A DNA stretch of 41,974 nt, from positions 1,508-43,481 of the forward strand of contig NZ_FQZK01000037.1 of the NCBI RefSeq assembly GCF_900141985.1. Direction: 5' to 3'. Source of the DNA: Nocardiopsis flavescens (GTDB lineage: Bacteria; Actinomycetota; Actinomycetes; Streptosporangiales; Streptosporangiaceae). The position numbers were made by a program, and so were the translations under genes. This document shows positions 24,417 through 31,841 of this stretch, in pieces. The notes below the pieces were generated by a model. That model was not told the origin of the DNA and ran no database searches. It worked only from the letters and a program-made list of their open reading frames with translations. Numbering within the stretch: the first letter of the stretch is position 1; every line of letters starts with the position of its first letter.

Positions 24417-26018
24417 CTAGTACTCGACCGGGACCTCCTCGAACTCGCCGAAGGGCCCGGCGCGCAGCGTCAGCTCCTCCACGCTCGTGGCCGGGGCCGG
24501 GAACACCGCCACCAGGTTGTAGGTGTTGCCCGGCTGGAGCACGTGCACCTCCTCGGCGAAGCTGCTGTACCGGCCCTCGCCGAAGTCCATCTGCGCGACG
24601 TACCGCACCAGGCCGCTCTCCGGCTCGAACAGCTGGAACCCGCCCAGGGTGCCCTTGCTGAACTGCTCCGGGCCGCCGGCCACCACGTCCGAGCCGCCCA
24701 TCTCGGGCATCAGCGGCTCGTCGGTGACGTTGGTGAACGCGACCGTGCCGATCACGTACGCGCCGTCGCGGCGCAGCGGGTAGACCTCCAGGCGGATGCC
24801 GTCCTGCTCGCTCTCGGCCACCACCGAGCCCGGGTCGTCGTCGTAGGGGGCGGGCCAGGTGACGTTGCGCTGGGCGGTGTCGAGGCCGTCCTCGTCGTAC
24901 TCCTCTTCCTCCGTCGCCTCGACGTCGGTGTTGAAGATGTAGGAGAACTCGACGCGGCGGTTGCGGGCGCGGGCCTGCTCGTCGTCGGGGCCGCCCTCGC
25001 GCGCGATGGGCTCCTTCTTGCCGCGGCCCTCGACCTCCAGGTCGAACCCCGGACCGATCTCCTCGGCCAGCAGGTCGCGCACGCTCTCGGCGCGCTCCAC
25101 GGACAGGCCGTCGTTGTAGGCGTCGCCGCCGATGCCGTCGGTGTGGCCGATGATCGTGATGACCGGCTCGTCGGGGTGGACGTTGGCGGCCAGCGAGGTG
25201 GCGGCCCGGCGGACGACCTCCTCGGCCTCCTCCGTCAGGTCCGAGCGGTCGAACTCGAACATGACGTCGGAGTGCAGGGAGATGATCTCGCGGTCGCCGT
25301 CGCGGGTGGTGGAGGCGATCTCGGAGTCGACGAAGCTCTGCACCCACCCCTCGTCGGCGACGGCGTCCCCGTCCGGGCGCCGGTTGGCGAAGGTGAGGTT
25401 CTCCCCGTTGGGCGGCGGGTCGTCCAGGGAGAGGTGGTCGGGGCCGTTGGGGTTCTCGGGGTCGGCGCGCTCCTCCTCCACGTCCTGGACGGGGATGCCG
25501 GTCATGGCTCCCAGGCCGCTGCCCACGAAGGTGACCTGCCGCACCTCGTCGGGGATGCGGGGGAAGTAGCGGGTGTACTCGTTGGTGACGCCGTCGTGGA
25601 CGGGGTAGAGGCCGTCCTGGTTGGGGCTCTCGGACCCGTACTTGAGGCCGTCCGCGTCGAGGAACTGCCGGTAGACGCGCCCGGTGAGCGGGTCGACGAG
25701 GGTGTGGGCCATGCTGAGGTTCCGGTTGGGGCCGGAGAATTCGTCGGGATACGTGATCTCGTAGTGCATGACGGTGTACTCGTCGGTGCGCTCCAGCCCG
25801 GTGACGGCGAAGCGCATCTCCGTGTCCTGGCCGGTGTCCTGGAAGATCCGGCCCTCCCGGACGTAGGGGAACTCCTCCCTGACCTCGGGTGGTCCGGACG
25901 CGCTCCCGAACGTCTCGGACCACCAGTCCGAGATGTCCGCGGTGATCGTGCAGCCACTGAGCAGGAGGCTGCCCGAGACCATGAGCGCGGCCGCGGCGAG
26001 GGGCGTCTTCCGCACCAT
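24417..26018 (-). CDS. OmpA-domain lipoprotein
   Basis: 533 residues. Lipobox LLSGC (Cys 23) shows export and lipid anchoring. An N-terminal domain of unknown type covers about 45-240. An OmpA C-terminal peptidoglycan-binding domain follows at about 245-375: MFEFDRSDLTEEAEEVV, ITIIGHTDGIGGDAYNDGLS, ERAESVRDLL, then ARNRRVEFSY. A further ~150-residue beta-rich domain ends at VPVEY. The protein probably tethers the membrane to the cell wall; such proteins occur in several actinobacteria despite the lack of a classical outer membrane. The ATG at 26018 has GGAG 9 bases upstream. It is divergent from the first molybdoenzyme gene. Confidence 0.9.
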   Translation of the reverse strand: MVRKTPLAAAALMVSGSLLLSGCTITADISDWWSETFGSASGPPEVREEFPYVREGRIFQDTGQDTEMRFAVTGLERTDEYTVMHYEITYPDEFSGPNRNLSMAHTLVDPLTGRVYRQFLDADGLKYGSESPNQDGLYPVHDGVTNEYTRYFPRIPDEVRQVTFVGSGLGAMTGIPVQDVEEERADPENPNGPDHLSLDDPPPNGENLTFANRRPDGDAVADEGWVQSFVDSEIASTTRDGDREIISLHSDVMFEFDRSDLTEEAEEVVRRAATSLAANVHPDEPVITIIGHTDGIGGDAYNDGLSVERAESVRDLLAEEIGPGFDLEVEGRGKKEPIAREGGPDDEQARARNRRVEFSYIFNTDVEATEEEEYDEDGLDTAQRNVTWPAPYDDDPGSVVAESEQDGIRLEVYPLRRDGAYVIGTVAFTNVTDEPLMPEMGGSDVVAGGPEQFSKGTLGGFQLFEPESGLVRYVAQMDFGEGRYSSFAEEVHVLQPGNTYNLVAVFPAPATSVEELTLRAGPFGEFEEVPVEY

Positions 26019-26160
26019 GTGGGGGAACTCCGATCGTTGGGGAGACGTACGGGAAATATCCTCCTGCACTCCCGGAGTCGAACCGACCGCGGTGCCCCGC
26101 AACGGGCGGAAAGTCCGCCGGGCCTGGCGCCGGGGAGGGCGATCGACCATTCTTACTGCC

Positions 26161-27792
26161 ATGTCGGTATCTGCACAGCCCCGTTTCCCGGGTCCGCTCA
26201 TCGGGCTGGCGACGGCGTCCGCGGCGCTGGGCGCGGCCCAGCCGACGGCCGCGCTGCTGGGGGTGTCGCCGCCGGTGACGGTGGTGGCCGACGCGGTGGT
26301 GGACCACAGCCCGTTCGGTCTGGTGGCGTGGGCGATCGCGGTGTTCGGCGCGGCCGACAAGGCGGTGCTGGTCGGGGGGATCCTGCTGGTGCTGGCGGCG
26401 GTGGCGGGCGCCTCGGGCTCCCTGGCCCTGCGCCGCCCGAACGCGGGGTACGCGGTCCTGGGGGCGGTCGCGCTGGCGGGCCTGGCCGCCGCCTGGCTGC
26501 GCCGCACCGACGACCCCGGTGCGGGGGTCCCCGTGCTGGTGGCGGCGCTGGCCGGCGCCCTGGCGCTGGCGCTCCTGCGCCGTACCCTCCCCGCCCCGCC
26601 CGGAGCGGCGGTGCCCGCCGCCTCCGGCGCGGACGGGAGCCGTGCGGCACCCGGGACGGACAGCGGTCCCGGGGCGGCAGAGACCGGCGGGGCTTCCGAG
26701 ACACCCGGGACGGGCAACGGCCCGCCCGCCCCCGCGCGGCGGACGGTCGTGGCGTCCGCCGGGGTGCTGGCGGCGGGCGCGCTGGCGGGCGGGACAGGGC
26801 TGTGGCTGCCCTCGGTGCTCGGGCGCGGCGGCGGTCCCGAGGCGCTGCGGCTGCCGGCCGCCGCCGGCGCCCTCCCCGCGCCGGCGCCCGGCACGGACCT
26901 CGGCGTCCCCGGCCTCTCCCCCTTCTTCACGCCCAACCGGGACTTCTACCGGATCGACACCGCGCTGGCCGTCCCCCGCCTGGACTCCTCGCAGTGGCGG
27001 CTGCGGGTGCACGGCATGGTGGACCGCCCCTTCGAGATCGACATGGCCGAACTCCTGGACCTGCCCCTGGTCGAGGCCGACATCACCCTCACCTGCGTGT
27101 CCAACCCGGTCGGCGGAGACCTGGCCGGCAACGCCCGCTGGCTCGGGTACCCCCTGGCCGAACTGCTGCGCAGGGCCGGCGTGCACGCCGACGCCGACCA
27201 GATCCTCGCCACCTCCCGCGACGGCTGGACCTGCGGCACCCCCACCGAGGTCGTCATGGACGGCCGCGACGCGCTCCTGGCCGTCGGCATGAACGGCGCC
27301 CCGCTGCCCTACGAGCACGGCTTCCCGGCCCGCACGGTCGTCCCCGGCCTGTACGGCTACGTCAGCGCCACCAAGTGGGTCACCGACCTCAAGCTCACCC
27401 GGTTCTCCGACGAGCAGGCCTACTGGGCCGACCGGGGCTGGGCGGAGCGCGGCCCGGTCAAGACCATGTCCCGTATCGACGTCCCCGGCGACTTCACCCG
27501 GACCGGCGCCGGGGAGGTGACCGTCGCCGGGGTGGCGTGGGCCCAGCACACGGGCGTCGACGCGGTGGAGGTGCGCCTGGACCGGGGCGAGTGGCGCCCC
27601 GCGGAGCTGGCCCGGGTCCCCGGCGTCGACACCTGGGTCCAGTGGGTCACCGAGGTCGTCGTCGACCCGGGCATGCACGCCCTGGAGGTCCGGGCCACCG
27701 ACGCCACCGGGTTCACCCAGTCCCCCGTCGAGGTCGAGACCGTCCCCGACGGCGCGGAGGGCTGGCACTACCTGCGGTTCACCGCCGAATAG
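26161..27792 (+). CDS. Membrane-anchored sulfite-oxidase-family molybdoenzyme 1
   Basis: 543 residues. Four hydrophobic helices lie in the first ~140 residues, then a Pro/Gly/Ala linker (145-190) and a further hydrophobic helix near 195-215. The catalytic Oxidored_molyb domain is at about 255-430, with the molybdenum-ligating Cys 312 in TLTCVSN, and the Mo-co dimerisation domain at about 440-543. The catalytic part should lie outside the membrane. Substrate unknown; the family includes sulfite oxidases and YedY/MsrP-like repair reductases. The ATG at 26161 has no ribosome site, so translation may be leaderless. It is the first of two paralogues of identical length next to a SigK/RskA pair. 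Confidence 0.92.
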   Translation: MSVSAQPRFPGPLIGLATASAALGAAQPTAALLGVSPPVTVVADAVVDHSPFGLVAWAIAVFGAADKAVLVGGILLVLAAVAGASGSLALRRPNAGYAVLGAVALAGLAAAWLRRTDDPGAGVPVLVAALAGALALALLRRTLPAPPGAAVPAASGADGSRAAPGTDSGPGAAETGGASETPGTGNGPPAPARRTVVASAGVLAAGALAGGTGLWLPSVLGRGGGPEALRLPAAAGALPAPAPGTDLGVPGLSPFFTPNRDFYRIDTALAVPRLDSSQWRLRVHGMVDRPFEIDMAELLDLPLVEADITLTCVSNPVGGDLAGNARWLGYPLAELLRRAGVHADADQILATSRDGWTCGTPTEVVMDGRDALLAVGMNGAPLPYEHGFPARTVVPGLYGYVSATKWVTDLKLTRFSDEQAYWADRGWAERGPVKTMSRIDVPGDFTRTGAGEVTVAGVAWAQHTGVDAVEVRLDRGEWRPAELARVPGVDTWVQWVTEVVVDPGMHALEVRATDATGFTQSPVEVETVPDGAEGWHYLRFTAE

Positions 27793-27822
27793 AACTCTCC
27801 CGAAAAAAATCCGATCCGGGAC

Positions 27823-27850
27823 CCATCCGCCCCCGGGCCGGCTCCGAATA
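27823..27850 (+). promoter_or_regulatory. SigK-type promoter
   Basis: CCATCC (27823-27828), 16 bases, CGAATA (27845-27850). This is exactly the -35/-10 pair and spacing I recall for mycobacterial SigK promoters (mpt70, mpt83). The start of transcription would fall about at 27857, the GTG of the next gene, giving a leaderless mRNA. The sigK-rskA genes lie 2.6 kb downstream. Confidence 0.8.
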
Positions 27851-27856
27851 CCCCAT

Positions 27857-29488
27857 GTGACCACGCGAAAGCAGGACCTCGGGGACCGGAACCGCACGAG
27901 AGGGCGGCTCCTCCCCGGGTCGTGCGTGGGGTTGGTGACCGTGGCGGCCGCCGTGGCCGCCGGTGAACTGGTCGCCGCACTCATGGGAACGGCGTCCCCC
28001 GTGGTCGCCGTCGGCGACGCCCTCGTCGACAACACCCCCCAGGCCCTGGCGGAGTGGGCGATCTCCCTGTTCGGGACCGCGGACAAGATCGTCCTGGTCT
28101 CGGGCATCGTCGTCATCCTCCTGCTGGTAGGAGGCGTCCTCGGGGTGGCCGCGCTGCGGCGGCCGTCCCTGGGGTACGCGGGCCTGGCGGTGTTCGGAGT
28201 CGCGGGCGTCGCCGCCGTCTTCATCGGCCGCGGCGGGGATACGTGGGCCGTGCTCCCCGTTCTCGCCGCCGCGGCCGTCGGCGCGCTGTGCCTGGCCGCG
28301 CTGCTGCGCGCGGCGGGCCGCGTGCGCCCCGCGGCGCAGAACTCCCCCCAGGGCACCGCGCCCGAGGGGGGCGGCTCCGCCGGGGAGGGGGACACCGCGT
28401 CCCCGGGCCCCGTGGAGCACCGGCCCGGACGCCGCGCGTTCGTGCTGACCTCCGCGGGGATCGCGGCCGGTGCGGGCGCCGCGGGCGTCCTGTCCCGCCT
28501 CGTGCCCGGGTGGCTCGGCGGTGCGGGCGGCCCGGAGACGGTGGCCCTGCCCGCGGCGGCGCGTCCGCTGCCCGCCCTGCCCGCGGCGACCAACCTGGGG
28601 ATCCCGGGCCTGACGCCGTTCACCACCCCCAACAGCGACTTCTACCGGATCGACACCGCGCTCACCGTGCCCCGCCCGGACCCCGGGCGATGGCGGCTGC
28701 GGATCCACGGCATGGTCGACCGGCCCTTCGAGATCGACATGGCCGAACTCCTGGACCTGCCGCTGGTCGAAGCCGACATCACCTTGACCTGCGTGTCCAA
28801 CCAGGTGGGCGGCAACCTCGCGGGCAACGCCCGCTGGCTCGGGTACCCGCTGGCCGAACTGCTGCGCAGGGCCGGGGTGCAGGCCGGGGCGGACCAGATC
28901 CTCGCCACCTCGCACGACGGCTGGACCTGCGGCACGCCCACCGAGGTCGTCATGGACGGCCGCGACGCGCTGCTGGCCGTGGGGATGAACGGTGAGCCGC
29001 TCCCCCACCGACACGGTTTCCCGGTCCGCACGGTGGTGCCCGGCCTGTACGGGTTCGTGAGCGCCACCAAGTGGGTCACCGACCTCAAGCTCACCCGGTT
29101 CTCCGACGAGCAGGCCTACTGGGCGCAGCGCGACTGGGCCGTCAAGGCCCCGATCAGGACCATGTCCCGCATCGACGTGCCCGCCCCGCTGGGCCGGGTG
29201 GACGCCGGGGAGGTCGTCCTGGCGGGCGTCGCCTGGGCGCAGCACCGGGGGGTGGACGCCGTCGAGGTCCGCGTCGACGGGGGCGAGTGGTCCGAGGCCG
29301 AGCTCGCCAAGGTCCCCGGCATCGACACCTGGGTCCAGTGGGTCGCCGAGGTCGACGTCGAACCCGGCCGCCACGACGTGCAGGTGCGCGCCACCGACGC
29401 CACCGGCTACGTACAGACCTCCGATCGCGCCGAACCGATCCCCAGCGGGGCCACCGGCTGGCACCAGATCGCCTTCACGGCGACCTGA
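27857..29488 (+). CDS. Membrane-anchored sulfite-oxidase-family molybdoenzyme 2
   Basis: 543 residues, a close paralogue of the preceding gene with the same length and the same domain positions: N-terminal membrane helices to about 150, linker, hydrophobic helix near 195-215, catalytic domain with molybdenum ligand Cys 312 in TLTCVSN, and C-terminal dimerisation domain. The catalytic halves are far more alike than the membrane halves (shared DFYRIDTAL, HGMVDRPFEIDMAELLDLPL, KWVTDLKLTRFSDEQAYW). The start is GTG 27857, 7 bases past the SigK -10 element and without a ribosome site, so it is probably leaderless. The FAS1 gene follows after 72 bases and may share this transcript. Confidence 0.93.
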   Translation: MTTRKQDLGDRNRTRGRLLPGSCVGLVTVAAAVAAGELVAALMGTASPVVAVGDALVDNTPQALAEWAISLFGTADKIVLVSGIVVILLLVGGVLGVAALRRPSLGYAGLAVFGVAGVAAVFIGRGGDTWAVLPVLAAAAVGALCLAALLRAAGRVRPAAQNSPQGTAPEGGGSAGEGDTASPGPVEHRPGRRAFVLTSAGIAAGAGAAGVLSRLVPGWLGGAGGPETVALPAAARPLPALPAATNLGIPGLTPFTTPNSDFYRIDTALTVPRPDPGRWRLRIHGMVDRPFEIDMAELLDLPLVEADITLTCVSNQVGGNLAGNARWLGYPLAELLRRAGVQAGADQILATSHDGWTCGTPTEVVMDGRDALLAVGMNGEPLPHRHGFPVRTVVPGLYGFVSATKWVTDLKLTRFSDEQAYWAQRDWAVKAPIRTMSRIDVPAPLGRVDAGEVVLAGVAWAQHRGVDAVEVRVDGGEWSEAELAKVPGIDTWVQWVAEVDVEPGRHDVQVRATDATGYVQTSDRAEPIPSGATGWHQIAFTAT

Positions 29489-29560
29489 CGCCCGGCGCAC
29501 ATCACGAACAGACCACCGGTTTCACGGTTTTCACAAGAAGAAGAGTCAAAGGAGAGCACC

Positions 29561-30193
29561 ATGATTCGCACGAGCATGATCGCCGGCGCCGCCGTTCTCG
29601 CCCTGGGTCTGACCGCCTGCGGCGGCATGGAGGAGGAGGCGCCCACCGAGGGTGCGGCGACCGAGGAGAGCACCGACCAGGAGATGGACAACGGCGGCGG
29701 TGAGATGACCGAGACCGCGGGCGAGAACTTCGGCCCGGGCTGCGCGGCCGTGCCGGAGGACGGCGCGGGCAGCTTCGAGGGCATGGCCCAGGACCCGGTG
29801 GCCACCGCGGCCTCCAACAACCCGGTCCTGTCCACCCTGGTCACCGCGGTCACCGAGGCCGACCTGGTGGACACGCTGAACTCGGCCGAGGACATCACCG
29901 TGTTCGCGCCCAGCAACGACGCCTTCGAGAAGATCCCGCAGGAGGACCTGGACGCGCTGCTCGCCGACCAGGACCAGCTCACCGACGTGCTGACCTACCA
30001 CGTGGTCGAGGGTCAGCACGCGCCCGCCGACCTGGAGGACGGGACGTTCACCTCGCTCCAGGGCGGGGACGTCACCACCGAGGGCGCCGGCGAGGAGTTC
30101 ACGGTCAACGGCGACTCGGCCGTGGTCTGCGGCAACGTCCAGACCGCCAACGCCACCGTGTACATCGTCGACACCGTGCTGATGCCGGAGTAG
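29561..30193 (+). CDS. FAS1 (fasciclin) domain lipoprotein, MPT70/MPT83-like
   Basis: 210 residues. Lipobox LTAC (Cys 20), an acidic linker to about residue 60, then one FAS1 domain (about 70-210) with both signatures: ITVFAPSNDAFEKI (H1) and LTYHVVEGQ (H2). Two cysteines in GPGCAAVP and AVVCGNV match the pair that forms the disulfide in mycobacterial MPT70/MPT83. FAS1 domains mediate adhesion. In mycobacteria these proteins are the main SigK targets, which fits the sigK gene just downstream. The ATG at 29561 has AAAGGAGA upstream. Confidence 0.93.
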   Translation: MIRTSMIAGAAVLALGLTACGGMEEEAPTEGAATEESTDQEMDNGGGEMTETAGENFGPGCAAVPEDGAGSFEGMAQDPVATAASNNPVLSTLVTAVTEADLVDTLNSAEDITVFAPSNDAFEKIPQEDLDALLADQDQLTDVLTYHVVEGQHAPADLEDGTFTSLQGGDVTTEGAGEEFTVNGDSAVVCGNVQTANATVYIVDTVLMPE

Positions 30194-30204
30194 TCGGTAC
30201 GACT

Positions 30205-30241
30205 CCCGGGCGGCCCGTGGACGAAGGCCGGGCCGTCCGGG
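30205..30241 (+). terminator. Hairpin after the FAS1 gene
   Basis: 13-bp stem (30205-30217 with 30229-30241), one G-U pair in plus-strand RNA, 11-base loop, 12 bases past the FAS1 stop. It separates the molybdoenzyme-FAS1 unit from sigK-rskA. No T-run. Confidence 0.5.
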
Positions 30242-30424
30242 GCCCAGGGGCCGCGACGCGGGACCCGTGTCCGGACCGGCGTCCGCGCCGGCCGGCCGGG
30301 GCCTCCCGCGGGAGGGCCCACCGGGAAGGGGCGGGGCCGGCCCTGCCGGGGCGGTGACCCGGGCGGGGCCGACGGGACGCGGTCGGTGGCCGCGGACCGG
30401 CGGCGACCCGCAGCACACGGCCCA

Positions 30425-30450
30425 GGGGCCGCGCCGGCCGGCGCGGCCCC
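30425..30450. promoter_or_regulatory. 26-bp perfect palindrome upstream of sigK
   Basis: Every base of 30425-30450 obeys two-fold symmetry. It ends 9 bases before the AGGAGG of sigK. It could be an operator or, as RNA, a very stable stem next to the ribosome site. Confidence 0.55.
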
Positions 30451-30470
30451 CATCGCGGCAGGAGGACCGG

Positions 30471-31082
30471 ATGGACCAGGACGCGGCTCGACCGCACGGC
30501 CCTTGGGCGACGGGACCGGCACCGGGGCCGGAGCCCGTACCCAGCCTCGCCGACCTGCTGGGGCGGGTGGCGCGCGGCGACGAGAGCGCGTTCGGGGAGG
30601 TGTACGACCAGGTGGCCCCGTCGGTGTACGGGCTGGTGCGCCGGGTGCTGCGCGACCCGGCCCAGTCCGAGGAGGTCACCCAGGAGGTCATGGTGGAGGT
30701 GTGGCGCACGGCCTGCCGCTACGACGCGCGGCGCGGCACACCCCGGGCGTGGCTGATGACCCTCGCCCACCGCCGCGCGGTCGACCGGGTCCGCTCGGAG
30801 CAGGTGGGCGCGGACCGGGAGGCGCGGGCGGCCGCCGCCGAGGCGGACCGCCCCTACGACGAGGTCGCCGAGGAGGTCACCGACCGCCTGGAGCGGGAGC
30901 GGGTGCGCCGCTGTCTGGAGACCCTCACCGAACTCCAGGAGCAATCGGTGCGGCTGGCCTACTACGGCGGCTACACCTACCGTGAGGTGGCCAGGCTGCT
31001 GTCCACTCCGCTGGGCACGATCAAGACGCGGATGCGCGACGGCCTGATCCGGTTGCGCGACTGCCTGGGGGTGGAGTGGTGA
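30471..31082 (+). CDS. sigK: ECF RNA polymerase sigma factor SigK
   Basis: 203 residues with the two ECF regions: region 2 at about 25-95 (SAFGEVYDQVAPSVYGLVRR, then VTQEVMVEVWRTACRYD) and region 4 at about 140-195 (LTELQEQSVRLAYYGGYTYR, then PLGTIKTRMRDGLIRLR). The assignment as SigK rests on these motifs, the overlapping RskA gene, the neighbouring FAS1 gene and a SigK-type promoter upstream. It directs transcription of envelope proteins when released from RskA. The ATG at 30471 has a perfect AGGAGG. A 26-bp perfect palindrome lies just upstream. I see no SigK promoter before sigK itself. Confidence 0.93.
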   Translation: MDQDAARPHGPWATGPAPGPEPVPSLADLLGRVARGDESAFGEVYDQVAPSVYGLVRRVLRDPAQSEEVTQEVMVEVWRTACRYDARRGTPRAWLMTLAHRRAVDRVRSEQVGADREARAAAAEADRPYDEVAEEVTDRLERERVRRCLETLTELQEQSVRLAYYGGYTYREVARLLSTPLGTIKTRMRDGLIRLRDCLGVEW

Positions 31083-31819
31083 GTCGGAGACTGAGGCAGG
31101 ACCCGCACACGCTGTCGGGCGCCTACGCCCTGAGCGCCCTGTCACCGGACGAGGCGGTCCGGTTCGAGGACCACCTGGCCCGGTGCGATTCGTGCGTGCA
31201 GGAGGTGCGCGGGTTCGCCGAGACCGCCGCCCTGCTGGGCGCGTCCGCCGAGGCCGCTCCCCCGCCGGGGCTGCGCGCCCGGGTGCTGTCGGAGGTGTCG
31301 CGCACCCGGCAGCTGGCCCCGCCGCCCGACCGGCTGGCCGAGCCGGGGCGCCGGTGGTGGACCCGCGGTTCGACGTGGGTGGTCGCGGCCTGCCTGGTGG
31401 TGGCGATGGCGCTGGGCGCGGTGGCGTGGGAGCAGGCGCAGCGCATCCGGGTGCTCCAGGACAACGAGCGGCTGGTCGCCGCGGTCCTGTCGGACCCGGC
31501 GGCCGAGTACACCGCGGCCGAGCCCATGGAGGGCGTGTTCGTGGCGGCGGTGTACTCCGAGGCGCACGGCAGCATGGTGTTCAGCGGCCACGGCCTGGAG
31601 CCGCTGGACGACGAGGACTACCAGCTGTGGTTCACCAGGACCGACGGGACCGTGTACTCGGCCGGGGTGCTGCCGGTGGACGAGGGCGGCGTCGTCGCCC
31701 CGATCCCGGCGTCCCCGCGGGGCGCCGACACCGAGGGTGTCGCGGTGACCGTGGAGCCGGTGGGCGGCTCCGAGCAGCCGACCTCCGATCCCATCATGGC
31801 CATGCCCATCCGAGGCTGA
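31079..31819 (+). CDS. rskA: Anti-sigma-K factor RskA
   Basis: 246 residues. The N-terminal cytoplasmic anti-sigma domain has the zinc-binding H32-x3-C36-x2-C39 motif (EDHLARCDSCVQE). One transmembrane helix at about 100-120 (STWVVAACLVVAMALGAVAW) leads to an extracytoplasmic RskA domain (about 125-246) including YQLWFTRTDGTVYSAG. It holds SigK inactive at the membrane until it is cleaved by regulated proteolysis or changes with redox conditions, as known in mycobacteria. The start GTG 31079 overlaps the sigK stop (GTGA), ensuring balanced synthesis. A GTG one codon earlier (31076) is possible. Confidence 0.93.
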   Translation: MSRRLRQDPHTLSGAYALSALSPDEAVRFEDHLARCDSCVQEVRGFAETAALLGASAEAAPPPGLRARVLSEVSRTRQLAPPPDRLAEPGRRWWTRGSTWVVAACLVVAMALGAVAWEQAQRIRVLQDNERLVAAVLSDPAAEYTAAEPMEGVFVAAVYSEAHGSMVFSGHGLEPLDDEDYQLWFTRTDGTVYSAGVLPVDEGGVVAPIPASPRGADTEGVAVTVEPVGGSEQPTSDPIMAMPIRG

Positions 31820-31841
31820 GGGGGACGGCGGCCCGCCCCGG

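Noticed and set aside
26060..26100. tRNA T-arm-like GGTTCGACTCC on the minus strand
   Set aside because: The flanking bases do not form a 5-bp T stem and no cloverleaf or acceptor stem could be drawn.
24244..28632. Very long minus-strand open frame (1462 codons)
   Set aside because: It is antisense to the two molybdoenzyme genes and out of frame over the OmpA-domain gene; the translation is low-complexity, while the other frames show clear families.
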